Assembly (NCBI RefSeq): GCF_007830315.1
Contig: NZ_VLKJ01000001.1
Span: 868,001 to 932,000, forward strand
Length of the DNA stretch: 64,000 nt
Source: Novosphingobium taihuense
GTDB lineage: Bacteria; Pseudomonadota; Alphaproteobacteria; Sphingomonadales; Sphingomonadaceae
Direction: 5' to 3'
The notes below the pieces were generated by a model. The model had not been told where the DNA came from. It was given only the letters and a program-made list of their open reading frames with translations, and made no database searches. Shown piece after piece: positions 51,529 to 60,133 of this stretch. Made by a program: the position numbers and the translations under genes. How positions within the stretch are numbered: the first letter of the stretch is position 1; every line of letters begins with the position of its first letter.

Positions 51529-53318
51529 GCCGCCAGGCTCCTCGGCGCACGCTCGGCCGCTGCCACGCTGCCCTGCCCGATTTCGAAGCGCGACAACTGC
51601 TGCACCACTTCCTCGATCGAGGCGATGACGCTGCTGCTGGCATTGCTGACCTGCTCGGCCACGGCACTGTTGCTTTGCGTGATCTGCTCGATCTGCTTGG
51701 AGGTGGCATCAATGGAGCGCAGCGACAGATCCTGCTCGCTCGCACCCGCCTCAACCACTTCCATGACCCGGTTGATCTCGTCCATCTGCCCGGTGATCGC
51801 GCGCAGGCTCGATCCGGCATCGCGCACCAGTTGCACGCCATTGCCGATCTCGCCGGAAGCGTTGGTGATCAGGTGACGGATCTCGCGCGCGGCATCGGCG
51901 CTGCGCTGCGCCAGCGCACGTACCTCGTTGGCAACAACGGCAAATCCCTTGCCCGCATCGCCCGCGCGCGCCGCCTCGACGCCGGCATTGAGAGCCAGCA
52001 GGTTGGTCTGGAAGGTAATCCCGTCGATCACGCTGACGATGCTGCCGATCTCCTGCGCCGCGCTTTCGATCCGGTCCATCGCCGCTTCGGCATGCTGGAT
52101 CACCTCGCCGCCGCGATTGATCTCCTGCCCGACCTGATCGACGGCATTGCGCGCAGTCGAGACCGCCTCGGTCGACCCCTGCACCCGCTGCGCCAGGCTG
52201 GCGATGGCGGCCGCCGTCTCCTCAAGGCTGGCGGCCTGATTGGCATTGCGATTGGAAAGATCGCCCGCTGCCCCGCCGATATCGCGCGCCACGCCGTGCA
52301 GCCGCTCGGTCGACGCCTTCATCTTCTCGAGCGCCACGCCCAAGGTGCTCAGCGCCGCGTTGAAGTCGCAACGCAGCTTCTCGAACGGTCCCGTCAGCGG
52401 CACGTCTATCCGATAGGAAAGATTGCCTGCAGCAAGCTGGCCGAGACCAGTGCCTATCGAAGTGACGATGGCGTCGGCCTGCCGCGCGGTGTCCGCCCGT
52501 GCCTCGCCCAGATTGTCGCGCAGTTCGACCACCGCGCGCGCCAGATCGCCGATTTCGTCCGACCGGTCGTCGCCCTCCATGGTCACATCGAGCCGACCGC
52601 CCGCCATCGCCTGCACCCGCTCGGCTATCGCAATGATCGCCGCCACGATGTCCTGCCGTCCGTGACGTGCCACCCAGGCCAGCGCGAGCAGCAACAGCAA
52701 CAGGCCGCCGAGCGAAATCCATCGTGCCTGTTGCGCAACAGCGCTGGCCGCTTGCGCGGTCGTGGCCGCATGCGCCTCCACCGCGTCCGATATCTTCGCC
52801 ATTTCCCCTTCGAGCTGGCTGAACAGTTGCTGGAAACGCTGCAACTGCGCATCGTCGGGCACGGCACCCTGTTCCGCTGCCGTGGCGATGGACCGACCGA
52901 TGCCCACGTAATCGCGGAACGCCGGATCCGCCGCCGTGCGCGCGGCAAGCACTTCTGGCGCATCGGTGGCAAGCGTGGTCGGCACCATGCGTTTTTCGAA
53001 CTCGCCCAGCCGAACCTGCAACTCGCGCGCTGCCTCAGGGCCATCGATCGCGCCGGTCTGCCGCGCGGCGACGATGCTGACCACTTCCCCACGAATGGCA
53101 TCGTGGCCCATGTCGGCCTCCATGTGATCGCGCATCAGCCCGGTCGCGGCGTTGAGCTCGACCATGGCCTGCTCCTGCCGCCACATGCCACCAAGACCCA
53201 GCACTGTCGAAGCGACCGCCCCGGCGCCAAGAATGATGCAGCCCAGCGTCACTTTGTGCTTTATCGATCGTCCGGAAACCATCTGACGCTCCGCAAGCTG
53301 CAGCACCGCGACCATCAT
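51525..53318 (-). CDS. methyl-accepting chemotaxis protein
   Basis: A 597-residue chemoreceptor. Two membrane helices, [21 protein letters not shown] and [17 protein letters not shown] (each cited from its core), flank a helical periplasmic sensor domain. A HAMP region and the signalling domain follow, with the highly conserved hairpin [33 protein letters not shown], cited by [14 protein letters not shown]. Two HAMP-like segments seem present. The C-terminus lacks a clear CheR-binding pentapeptide. The start is uncertain: ATG 53318 fits before the first helix, but the frame runs back to 53450. It is coupled to the OprB porin gene. Confidence 0.9.
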   Translation of the reverse strand: MMVAVLQLAERQMVSGRSIKHKVTLGCIILGAGAVASTVLGLGGMWRQEQAMVELNAATGLMRDHMEADMGHDAIRGEVVSIVAARQTGAIDGPEAARELQVRLGEFEKRMVPTTLATDAPEVLAARTAADPAFRDYVGIGRSIATAAEQGAVPDDAQLQRFQQLFSQLEGEMAKISDAVEAHAATTAQAASAVAQQARWISLGGLLLLLLALAWVARHGRQDIVAAIIAIAERVQAMAGGRLDVTMEGDDRSDEIGDLARAVVELRDNLGEARADTARQADAIVTSIGTGLGQLAAGNLSYRIDVPLTGPFEKLRCDFNAALSTLGVALEKMKASTERLHGVARDIGGAAGDLSNRNANQAASLEETAAAIASLAQRVQGSTEAVSTARNAVDQVGQEINRGGEVIQHAEAAMDRIESAAQEIGSIVSVIDGITFQTNLLALNAGVEAARAGDAGKGFAVVANEVRALAQRSADAAREIRHLITNASGEIGNGVQLVRDAGSSLRAITGQMDEINRVMEVVEAGASEQDLSLRSIDATSKQIEQITQSNSAVAEQVSNASSSVIASIEEVVQQLSRFEIGQGSVAAAERAPRSLAA

Positions 53319-53465
53319 GCGGGTGCTTGAACAGCGTGCGATCATGCTGGAGATTACCAAAGATAGAGCCAGCACGATCTTAAGTACTTTCACGCGCCCC
53401 TGCGGTTCAATGTGGATGGGTGCGGAGTGCTTGCATGGATTGCCGCACACCGCCAGAACAGGGCC

Positions 53466-53888
53466 ATGTCACTGGAGATCGCCCGGAGCGCCCTTGCGGC
53501 CATGACGGCCGCTGCGCAGCAAGCCGCCCCGGTCGAAGCCTGCGGCATCCTGCTTGGCAACGCATCGCACGTCGCTTCGGCCGTTCAGGCCGCCAACGTC
53601 GCCCCCGATCCCGCCCGTCACTTCGAGATTGATCCTGCCGCTCTCATCGCCGCACACAAGGCCGCGCGCGCAGGGGGACTGCAAGTTCTCGGATATTTCC
53701 ACTCGCACCCCAATGGCCTTGCCCGCCCCTCTGCAACCGATTCTGCCAGCGCGGCGCGCGATGGCAGGGTCTGGGCCATCGTCGCCCCCGAGAATGTCGG
53801 CGCCAGCGACGGAACGTGGGCAATTACGTGTTGGCACGATCGTCCGGAAGGGTTCGAAGCGCTTTCCTATGCTCTCGTGGCTGGCTAA
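53466..53888 (+). CDS. JAMM/MPN+ metalloprotease-like protein (Mov34/Prok-JAB)
   Basis: A 140-residue protein consisting of a single JAMM domain. The zinc ligands are in [14 protein letters not shown], which fits HxHx7Sx2D, and an upstream glutamate is in EACGILLG. Such proteins cleave isopeptide bonds or release sulfur-carrier proteins in sulfur metabolism. The ATG at 53466 begins the domain; the frame back to 53412 is rejected. It is the first gene of a plus-strand run with chpT and an amidase. No ubiquitin-like partner is visible nearby. Confidence 0.85.
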   Translation: MSLEIARSALAAMTAAAQQAAPVEACGILLGNASHVASAVQAANVAPDPARHFEIDPAALIAAHKAARAGGLQVLGYFHSHPNGLARPSATDSASAARDGRVWAIVAPENVGASDGTWAITCWHDRPEGFEALSYALVAG

Positions 53889-53933
53889 GGCTGGCGTAAC
53901 GTCTTCGTCCTTCAAAAGGCCCATATCCTGAAC

Positions 53934-54581
53934 ATGACCGCATCCGTTCCCGCTCTCGATCTCGCCAGCCTGCTGTGCTCGCGCCTTTGCCATGACCTGC
54001 TCAGCCCCGTGGGCGCGCTGTCCAACGGGCTCGAACTGCTGACCGAGGAGCAGGACCCCGCGATGCGCCAACGCTGCTTCGAACTGCTGGAGCAGAGCGC
54101 CAAGGCTTCGGCCGACAAGCTCAAATTCTTCCGCCTCGCATTCGGTGCGGCAGGGGGCTTCGGCGATACGGTGCCGGTGTCCGAAGCGCGCGCGCTGGTC
54201 GATGCGCTGGCTGGCAGCAACGGGCGCGTCGCGGTGAACTGGATGTTCGGCGTCGATTCCCTGCCCAAGCCTGCGGTCAAGACCCTGCTCAACCTTGCGC
54301 TGATCGGGCTCGACGCTCTGGTGCGCGGCGGCACGCTCGATATCGGCGCCGAGGCGACCGGCAGCGCGATCGAGATCGTGGTGCGCGCCGCCGGACAGCG
54401 CGTGGCCTTCGACCCCGCGATCGGCGAGGCGCTGGAAGGCCGCCTGCGCAGCAGCGAACTGTCGAGCCGCACCGCTCCTGCCGCGATGGTCCAGCAGCTT
54501 GCCGCCTCGGTCGGTGGCGGCGTGCAGGTTCACGTGACCGCCGAAAGCCTCGTCATGGGCGCGGTGCTCCCGGTCGGCTGA
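53934..54581 (+). CDS. chpT: ChpT histidine phosphotransferase
   Basis: A 215-residue protein related to the Caulobacter phosphotransferase ChpT, which passes phosphate from CckA to CtrA and CpdR in the cell-cycle pathway. The phosphorylated histidine lies in SRLCHDLLSPVGALSNG, where CHDLLSPVGA is the DHp-like helix. The C-terminal half is a degenerate ATPase-like domain without kinase residues. Presence of this protein supports an alphaproteobacterial host. It starts 45 bases after the JAMM gene and ends 11 bases before the amidase gene, so the three probably form an operon. Confidence 0.92.
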   Translation: MTASVPALDLASLLCSRLCHDLLSPVGALSNGLELLTEEQDPAMRQRCFELLEQSAKASADKLKFFRLAFGAAGGFGDTVPVSEARALVDALAGSNGRVAVNWMFGVDSLPKPAVKTLLNLALIGLDALVRGGTLDIGAEATGSAIEIVVRAAGQRVAFDPAIGEALEGRLRSSELSSRTAPAAMVQQLAASVGGGVQVHVTAESLVMGAVLPVG

Positions 54582-54592
54582 GGACCGGACTC

Positions 54593-55297
54593 ATGCGCCG
54601 CTGGCTCGTCCACCGCGAAGTGCCCTCGCCCAACTGGAACGAGCGCAAGCTTCCCGTGTCGATGGTCGTGCTGCACTACACCGGCATGGAGACGGGACGG
54701 GCCGCGCTTGACCGTTTATGCGATCCGGCAGCCGAAGTCTCTGCGCATTACATGATCGACGAGGACGGCACCGTCACCGGCCTTGTCGATGAAGACAAGC
54801 GCGCGTGGCACGCAGGCCGCTCAAGCTGGCGCGGGATCACTGACGTCAATTCGGCCAGCGTCGGCATCGAACTGGTCAATCCCGGCCACGAATTCGGCTA
54901 CCGCCCATTCCCCGATGCCCAGATCGAAGCGCTGCTCCCGCTGCTCGCCGATATCGTCAAGCGCCACAACATCCCTCGCGCCAACGTGGTCGGCCACTCC
55001 GACGTCGCCCCTGCGCGCAAGGACGATCCCGGCGAGCTGTTCCCGTGGGAGTTGCTGGCCCGCCATCGCCTCTGCCTGCCCACGCCAAAGCTGACGATGC
55101 GCCTGCTCTATGACAACGAGGCCGCCTTCTTCCTCGCCCTCGAGCGTTTCGGCTACGACATCTCTGACCAAGCGGCCGCAGTCCGTGCGTTCCAGCGGCG
55201 CTGGCGGCCGCAGCGGATCGACGGGCAGGTCGATGGCCAGATCGGCGCCCTGCTATTCGAACTCCTGTTGGAACGCGACCTGGGTCATGCTAGGTGA
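54593..55297 (+). CDS. N-acetylmuramoyl-L-alanine amidase (AmpD/AmiD type) with peptidoglycan-binding domain
   Basis: A 234-residue amidase_2 enzyme. The N-terminal catalytic domain has zinc-ligand histidines in VVLHYTGMETG, AWHAGRSSWRG and VGHSDVAPARKDDPGELFPW. The C-terminal part (about 160-230) is a peptidoglycan-binding domain. It cuts the bond between muramic acid and the peptide, in cell-wall recycling or turnover. No signal peptide is visible, which favours a cytoplasmic AmpD-like recycling role, though AmiD-like proteins also have the PG-binding domain. It ends a few bases before rnpB. Confidence 0.9.
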   Translation: MRRWLVHREVPSPNWNERKLPVSMVVLHYTGMETGRAALDRLCDPAAEVSAHYMIDEDGTVTGLVDEDKRAWHAGRSSWRGITDVNSASVGIELVNPGHEFGYRPFPDAQIEALLPLLADIVKRHNIPRANVVGHSDVAPARKDDPGELFPWELLARHRLCLPTPKLTMRLLYDNEAAFFLALERFGYDISDQAAAVRAFQRRWRPQRIDGQVDGQIGALLFELLLERDLGHAR

Positions 55298-55301
55298 CCG
55301 C

Positions 55302-55722
55302 TCGCCAGGGGGCCGGGCAGCCGCGTGATCGCAAGATCCCGAGGAAAGTCCGGGCTCCACGAAACAAGGGTGGCGGGTAACGCCCGCCGGGCCTGGGATC
55401 AACGTCCCCGGTCAAGGGAAAGTGCCACAGAGAGCAGACCGCCTGATGGTCGCAAGACCGGACGGTAAGGGTGAAAGGGTGTGGTAAGAGCACACCGCGC
55501 GACCGGCAACGGAAGCGGCACGGCAAACCCCACCCGGAGCAAGATCGAATAGGGACTGCGCGTTTCCGCAAGGGAACAGGCCTGTTTCGGGCCAGCAGTC
55601 CGGGTTGATTGCTTGAGCGTTCCGGCAACGGTCCGCCTAGAGGAATGGCTGCCAGTGCCGATACGGTCCACTTGTGGGATACCGTCGGCGCTACAGAACC
55701 CGGCTTACAGGCCCCCTGGCGC
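55302..55722 (+). ncRNA. rnpB: RNase P RNA, bacterial class A
   Basis: The universal core GAGGAAAGTCCGGGCTCCA appears at about 55340-55358, followed by ACAAGGGTGGCGGGTAACGC, cited by GGTAACGCCCGCC. The P4 3' strand is in CAGAACCCGGCTTACAGG near 55695-55711. The terminal helix P1 forms between GCCAGGGGGCC (55304-55314) and GGCCCCCTGGC (55710-55720). At about 420 bases the size is typical. The RNA is the catalytic part of RNase P, which trims tRNA 5' ends. Confidence 0.95.
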
Positions 55723-55765
55723 TTCAATGGTTTCCTACACGCGCCCAAAGCGTTAGGAAGTGCCC

Positions 55766-56704
55766 ATGTCCGGCGGCCACCACCATCATCACCACCATGA
55801 CCATGACCATCATGGCCACGCACATGCACCCGCCAGCTTCGGCCGCGCCTTTGCCGTGGGCATTGCGCTGAATCTCGGCTTCGTCGTGGTCGAGGCGGTT
55901 TATGGCGTGATCGCAGGCTCCATGGCGCTTGTGGCCGACGCTGGGCACAATCTCTCGGACGTGCTCGGCCTCGTCATCGCCTGGATCGCCAGCGTCCTTG
56001 CTGCGCGGCCGCCGTCTGCCCGCTTCACTTATGGCTTCAAGTCCAGCTCGATCCTCGCAGCGCTTGGCAACGCGGCGTTCCTGCTGGTGGCGCTCGGCGC
56101 GATCCTCGTCGAGACGATCCGCCGCCTGGTCGAACCCGAGCCGGTCGCTGGCGGGCCGGTGATGATCGTTGCGGCCATCGGCATCGTGATCAACACCGCC
56201 ACGGCGCTGATGTTCATGCGCGGCCGCAAGCATGACATCAACATCCGCGGTGCTTACCTGCACATGGCAGCAGACGCGGCGGTTTCGGCGGGCGTCGTCG
56301 TCGCAGGCCTGCTGATCACCCTGACCGGCGCGCAATGGATCGATCCGGTGACGAGCCTTGTCATCGTCGGCGTGATCGCCGTCGGCACATGGGGACTGCT
56401 CAAGGATTCGCTGCGGATGGGACTGCATGCCGTGCCGCCAGGGATCGACGAGCAGAAGGTGCGCCGCTTCCTCACCGGCCTCAACGGCGTCGAGGCCGTC
56501 CACGACCTGCACATCTGGCCGATGAGCACGACCGAGACCGCGCTGACCGCGCACCTCGTCATGCCGGGCGGCCATCCGGGTGACAACTTCCTGCACCAGC
56601 TGGCGCACGAGCTTGAGCACGATTTCGGCATCGGCCACGCCACGGTGCAGGTCGAGACGATCGACGGGCACGAGTGTGCGCTGCTGCATGACCACGTGAT
56701 CTGA
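55766..56704 (+). CDS. cation diffusion facilitator (zinc/cadmium/cobalt exporter)
   Basis: A 312-residue inner-membrane CDF exporter with a histidine-rich N-terminus (GGHHHHHHHDHDHHGHAHA) likely to bind zinc. Six membrane helices follow, including the transport site ADAGHNLSDVLGL in helix 2 and AADAAVSAGVVVAGL in helix 5. The C-terminal cytoplasmic metal-binding domain shows VEAVHDLHIWPMSTTETALTAH. It exports zinc, and perhaps cadmium or cobalt, using the proton gradient. The ATG at 55766 has a TAGGAAG site upstream; the GTG at 55760 overlaps that site. It is monocistronic after rnpB. Confidence 0.93.
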   Translation: MSGGHHHHHHHDHDHHGHAHAPASFGRAFAVGIALNLGFVVVEAVYGVIAGSMALVADAGHNLSDVLGLVIAWIASVLAARPPSARFTYGFKSSSILAALGNAAFLLVALGAILVETIRRLVEPEPVAGGPVMIVAAIGIVINTATALMFMRGRKHDINIRGAYLHMAADAAVSAGVVVAGLLITLTGAQWIDPVTSLVIVGVIAVGTWGLLKDSLRMGLHAVPPGIDEQKVRRFLTGLNGVEAVHDLHIWPMSTTETALTAHLVMPGGHPGDNFLHQLAHELEHDFGIGHATVQVETIDGHECALLHDHVI

Positions 56705-56756
56705 CCTGACCAAGCGGGCATAGCCCCAAGGGACATGTCGCGTATGGCCGCGCGAA

Positions 56757-56903
56757 GGTCCATTCCGGTTGGCGGAGACGTTCCAACCGGGTCAGAATTA
56801 CCCCTCCGACCCGGTTCCTCCCTTGAACTCCCGGCTACTCGTTCCCTTCGGCCGGGGTCATTCTTCTAACGGCGCGCTGCCCCACGCAGCGCGCCTTTTT
56901 TTT
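56757..56903 (+). ncRNA. candidate small RNA with C-rich loops
   Basis: Three features line up. A perfect eight-pair hairpin CCGGTTGG / CCAACCGG (56765-56790) is followed by an alternative hairpin CCGGGTC / GACCCGG (56787-56814), whose loop displays CCCCTCC (56801-56807). A further single-stranded CCTCCC lies before the terminator (56871-56903). Exposed CCUCC motifs are anti-Shine-Dalgarno-like and typical of alphaproteobacterial riboregulators. No ORF is visible. It could instead be the 3' UTR of the CDF gene. Ends are estimated. Confidence 0.5.
56871..56903 (+). terminator. strong rho-independent terminator
   Basis: A perfect ten-pair stem GGCGCGCTGC / GCAGCGCGCC with loop CCCAC is followed by eight T. 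It lies 167 bases after the CDF stop, too far for a simple terminator of that gene, which supports a separate small RNA. Confidence 0.95.
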
Positions 56904-57048
56904 CGACTTTGCATTTTTAAATCAATGACATGCCCCAAGGGCCATGTGGAATGTGGCGCATACGGCACCATCTTCATGCGTGGACGGGCAGGCCGGCAGC
57001 CCCGCTTTACGCGCCGGACAAACGCATGTTTCCTGCAAGGAGTTACCG

Positions 57049-57624
57049 ATGACCCGCAAGTTCATGATCGCCGCGCTCGCGGCCACCGCAGCCACCGCCG
57101 CCCCCCTGTTCGTCGCGCCCGCATGGGCCAACCACCACGAAGAAACCAAGATGGTCGGCGGCGCGGCCATGTACCCGACCAAGACCATCGTCGAGAACGC
57201 GGTGAACTCGGCCGATCACACCACACTTGTTGCCGCAGTGAAGGCTGCAGGTCTGGTTGACACGCTGAACAGCGCTGGCCCCTTCACTGTCTTCGCCCCG
57301 ACCAACGCCGCCTTCGCCAAGCTTCCGGCCGGCACCGTAGACACGCTGCTGAAGCCCGAGAACAAGGCGACGCTCGCCAAGATCCTCACCTACCACGTCG
57401 TCGCAGGCAAGGTCTCGGCGGCTGACCTGGTCGCCAAGATCAAGGCCGATGGCGGCAAGACCGAACTGACCACCGTCGCAGGCGGCAAGCTCACCGCCTC
57501 GCTGATGGGCAACACCGTGATGCTCACCGACGAGAAGGGCGGCATGGCCCACGTGACCCAGGCCGACGTGTTCCAGAAGAACGGCGTGATCCACGTGACC
57601 GACGCAGTCTCGCTGCCGAACTGA
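57049..57624 (+). CDS. secreted fasciclin-domain protein
   Basis: A 191-residue protein with a signal peptide (FMIAALAATAATAAPLFVAPAWA) and one fasciclin (FAS1) domain: IVENAVNSADHTTLVAAVKAAGLVDTL, cited by DHTTLVAAVKAAGL, then GPFTVFAPTNAAFAKLP and ITYHVV-like LTYHVVAGKV. FAS1 proteins mediate adhesion or envelope interactions. The ATG at 57049 follows a GGAG ribosome site. The frame to 56944 is non-coding leader. It is monocistronic, followed by a palindromic repeat. Confidence 0.93.
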   Translation: MTRKFMIAALAATAATAAPLFVAPAWANHHEETKMVGGAAMYPTKTIVENAVNSADHTTLVAAVKAAGLVDTLNSAGPFTVFAPTNAAFAKLPAGTVDTLLKPENKATLAKILTYHVVAGKVSAADLVAKIKADGGKTELTTVAGGKLTASLMGNTVMLTDEKGGMAHVTQADVFQKNGVIHVTDAVSLPN

Positions 57625-57652
57625 CCATTTAACGCCCACTTCGCTTAACAAG

Positions 57653-57738
57653 CGTCATTGCGAGGAGACGCAGTCGACGAAGCAATCCAGAGCGTCACGC
57701 AAAACGCTCTGGATTGCTTCGCTTCGCTCGCAATGACG
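57653..57738. repeat. CGTCATTGCGAG-type palindromic repeat pair
   Basis: Facing copies CGTCATTGCGAG / CTCGCAATGACG enclose inverted arms GAAGCAATCCAGAGCG / CGCTCTGGATTGCTTCG. The element is the same family as at 46137-46229 and lies between the convergent fasciclin and clpX genes. Confidence 0.9.
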
Positions 57739-57770
57739 AAGTCTGGTCGTGAGAGTCTGGCGGAAAAGCG

Positions 57771-57805
57771 CAAAAGAAAAGGGCGGGTGCCACATGGCCC
57801 CGCCC
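57771..57805 (-). terminator. terminator of clpX
   Basis: On the minus strand a stem GGGCGGG / CCCGCCC closes a loop and is followed by TTTTCTTTT. It begins 28 bases after the clpX stop. Confidence 0.85.
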
Positions 57806-57832
57806 TCTTTTGTGTCCGGTGTCAGCGCCCGA

Positions 57833-59089
57833 TCAGGCCGCTTCTTCCTTGCCCTTGTGGACGCGGACAGGTTCCTTGCGGCCTTCGACGACGTCCTTGT
57901 CGACGACGACTTCGGCGATGTCGGTCTCGGTCGGCACGTCGAACATGGTGTCGAGCAGCAGGCCTTCGACAATCGAGCGAAGCCCGCGCGCGCCGGTCTT
58001 GCGTTCGATGGCCTTCTTGGCGATCGCCTCGAGCGCGTCGTCGGTGAAGGTCAGCGCCACGTCCTCGAGTTCGAAGAGCTTGGCGTACTGCTTGACCAGC
58101 GCGTTCTTCGGCTCCTTGAGGATCTGGACCAGCGCCTCGATGTCGAGGTCGTTCAGCGTCGCGATCACCGGCAGGCGGCCGACGAATTCGGGGATCAGGC
58201 CGAACTTGAGCAGATCTTCGGGCTCTGCCTTCTGCAGTAGTTCGCCGACCTTGCGCTTGTCAGGATCGGCGACATGCGCGCCGAAACCGATCGAGCGCTT
58301 CTGCAGGCGGTCCGAAATGATCTTTTCGAGGCCCGCGAAGGCGCCACCGCAGATGAACAGGATGTTCGTGGTGTCGACCTGCAGGAATTCCTGCTGCGGA
58401 TGCTTGCGCCCGCCCTGCGGCGGCACCGAAGCGGTGGTGCCTTCCATGAGCTTGAGCAGAGCCTGCTGCACGCCTTCGCCCGAAACGTCACGCGTGATCG
58501 AGGGGTTTTCCGCCTTGCGGCTGATCTTGTCGATCTCGTCGATGTAGACGATGCCGTGCTGCGCCTTCTCGACGTTGTAGTCGGAAGCCTGGAGCAGCTT
58601 GAGAATGATGTTCTCGACGTCCTCGCCCACGTAACCGGCTTCGGTCAGCGTGGTGGCATCGGCCATGGTGAAGGGCACGTCGAAGGTCTTGGCGAGCGTC
58701 TGCGCGAGCAGCGTCTTGCCGCAGCCCGTGGGGCCGACGAGCAGGATGTTCGACTTCGAAAGCTCGACCTCGCCACCCTTGCCGCTGTGCTTGAGGCGCT
58801 TGTAGTGGTTGTGGACAGCCACCGACAGCACGCGCTTGGCGCGGTCCTGGCCGATCACGTAATCGTTCAGAGTCTCGAAGATGTCGCGCGGGGTCGGTAC
58901 GCCGCCATCCTTCTTGCCGGCGATGCCGGCCTTGGTCTCTTCACGGATGATGTCGTTGCACAGCTCGACGCATTCATCGCAGATGAACACGGTCGGCCCG
59001 GCAATGAGCTTGCGCACCTCATGCTGAGATTTGCCGCAGAAGCTGCAGTAGAGGGTGCTCTTGGTATCCGATCCGGAAAGCTTGGTCAT
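57833..59089 (-). CDS. clpX: ClpX ATP-dependent unfoldase
   Basis: A 418-residue AAA+ unfoldase that feeds substrates to ClpP. The N-terminal zinc-binding domain has [11 protein letters not shown] and [10 protein letters not shown]. The ATPase has Walker [17 protein letters not shown] (about 112-127, cited from GPTGCGKT), Walker B YIDEIDKI and the ClpP-binding IGF loop in RSIGFGAHV. Length and motif order are standard. It lies about 150 bases after clpP and is transcribed with or after it. The tig, clpP and clpX order is conserved in Proteobacteria, here interrupted by several genes. Confidence 0.97.
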   Translation of the reverse strand: MTKLSGSDTKSTLYCSFCGKSQHEVRKLIAGPTVFICDECVELCNDIIREETKAGIAGKKDGGVPTPRDIFETLNDYVIGQDRAKRVLSVAVHNHYKRLKHSGKGGEVELSKSNILLVGPTGCGKTLLAQTLAKTFDVPFTMADATTLTEAGYVGEDVENIILKLLQASDYNVEKAQHGIVYIDEIDKISRKAENPSITRDVSGEGVQQALLKLMEGTTASVPPQGGRKHPQQEFLQVDTTNILFICGGAFAGLEKIISDRLQKRSIGFGAHVADPDKRKVGELLQKAEPEDLLKFGLIPEFVGRLPVIATLNDLDIEALVQILKEPKNALVKQYAKLFELEDVALTFTDDALEAIAKKAIERKTGARGLRSIVEGLLLDTMFDVPTETDIAEVVVDKDVVEGRKEPVRVHKGKEEAA

Positions 59090-59239
59090 TCGTCCATCCC
59101 AGGCGCCTCTCCACGAGAGGCGGGCCCGATCATCCTACTACCGCAAGGGCATTAATCAACCGGACTCGATTACAGTAACGTGATCCTAGGGGGCAAAGCC
59201 TTTCGCTGGGCTTAAGGCCCTGCCCCTCAGGGTTATTCC

Positions 59240-59947
59240 TTATGCGGGCGCGCCGCCCGAACCTTCGTCGCCACCGACGGAGTCGGTTGCGGGGCGCGAC
59301 TCGAAGACCTTGTCGACAAGACCGAACTTCAGCGCTTCCTCGGCTTCGAGGAAGGTGTCGCGGTCCATCGCCTTCTCGATCTCGTCGAGCGAGCGGCCGG
59401 TGAACTTGACGTAAAGGTCGTTCATCCGCTTGCGGATGCGCAGGATCTCGCGTGCCTGAATCTCGATGTCCGAGGCCATGCCGCGCGCGCCGCCCGAGGG
59501 CTGGTGGACCATGATCCGCGCGTTGGGGAGCGCGATGCGCATGCCCGGCTCGCCCGCTGCCAGCAGGAACGACCCCATCGACGCAGCCTGGCCGATGCAC
59601 ACGGTGGACACGCGGGGGCGGATGTACTGCATGGTGTCGTAGATCGCGAGACCCGCCGTCACCACGCCGCCCGGCGAGTTGATGTACATCGAGATGTCCT
59701 TCGAGGGATTTTCCGACTCGAGGAACAGCAACTGGGCGATGATCACCGAAGCCATGTGATCCTCGACCTCGCCGGTCACGAAGATGATGCGTTCGCGCAG
59801 CAGGCGCGAATAGATGTCGAAGCTGCGTTCGCCACGGCTCGATTGCTCGACCACCACCGGAATCAAAGCGCCGGTCACGGGATCGTGGGTGAACTTGCCC
59901 TGGGCTCCATAAACACTGGCGCCGGAAGCGCCGAACAGGTCGAGCAT
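59240..59947 (-). CDS. clpP: ClpP protease subunit
   Basis: A 235-residue serine protease that forms the ClpP barrel. Catalytic Ser and His are in [11 protein letters not shown] and [10 protein letters not shown]; Asp follows in KAMDRDTF. The ATG at 59947 is preferred because GAGGA lies five bases upstream, although ATG 59959 and the open frame to 60070 exist. The C-terminus carries an extra Gly/Asp/Ala-rich tail ([14 protein letters not shown]). It is encoded upstream of clpX on the same strand and divergent from the amidase gene. Confidence 0.96.
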   Translation of the reverse strand: MLDLFGASGASVYGAQGKFTHDPVTGALIPVVVEQSSRGERSFDIYSRLLRERIIFVTGEVEDHMASVIIAQLLFLESENPSKDISMYINSPGGVVTAGLAIYDTMQYIRPRVSTVCIGQAASMGSFLLAAGEPGMRIALPNARIMVHQPSGGARGMASDIEIQAREILRIRKRMNDLYVKFTGRSLDEIEKAMDRDTFLEAEEALKFGLVDKVFESRPATDSVGGDEGSGGAPA

Positions 59948-60133
59948 GGGAATCCTCATCTGGTTAGACCTCGCTATGTCGCGTGCCACGGCGCGATGTT
60001 CAAGGGCGTTAACGGTGATTCCGGGGATTTGCGTGGGGAAGCCGGTGAACAAAAGGGTGGTCGGCGCCAAGGAACTTGCCAGTTGGCCTGCAACGCAGCA
60101 GCTTGCAGCGGCAAATCCTTCAAGAGGTTATCC

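Noticed and set aside
46137..57738. CRISPR array from recurring repeats
   Set aside because: The repeats are scattered palindromic pairs kilobases apart, not evenly spaced direct repeats with unique spacers.
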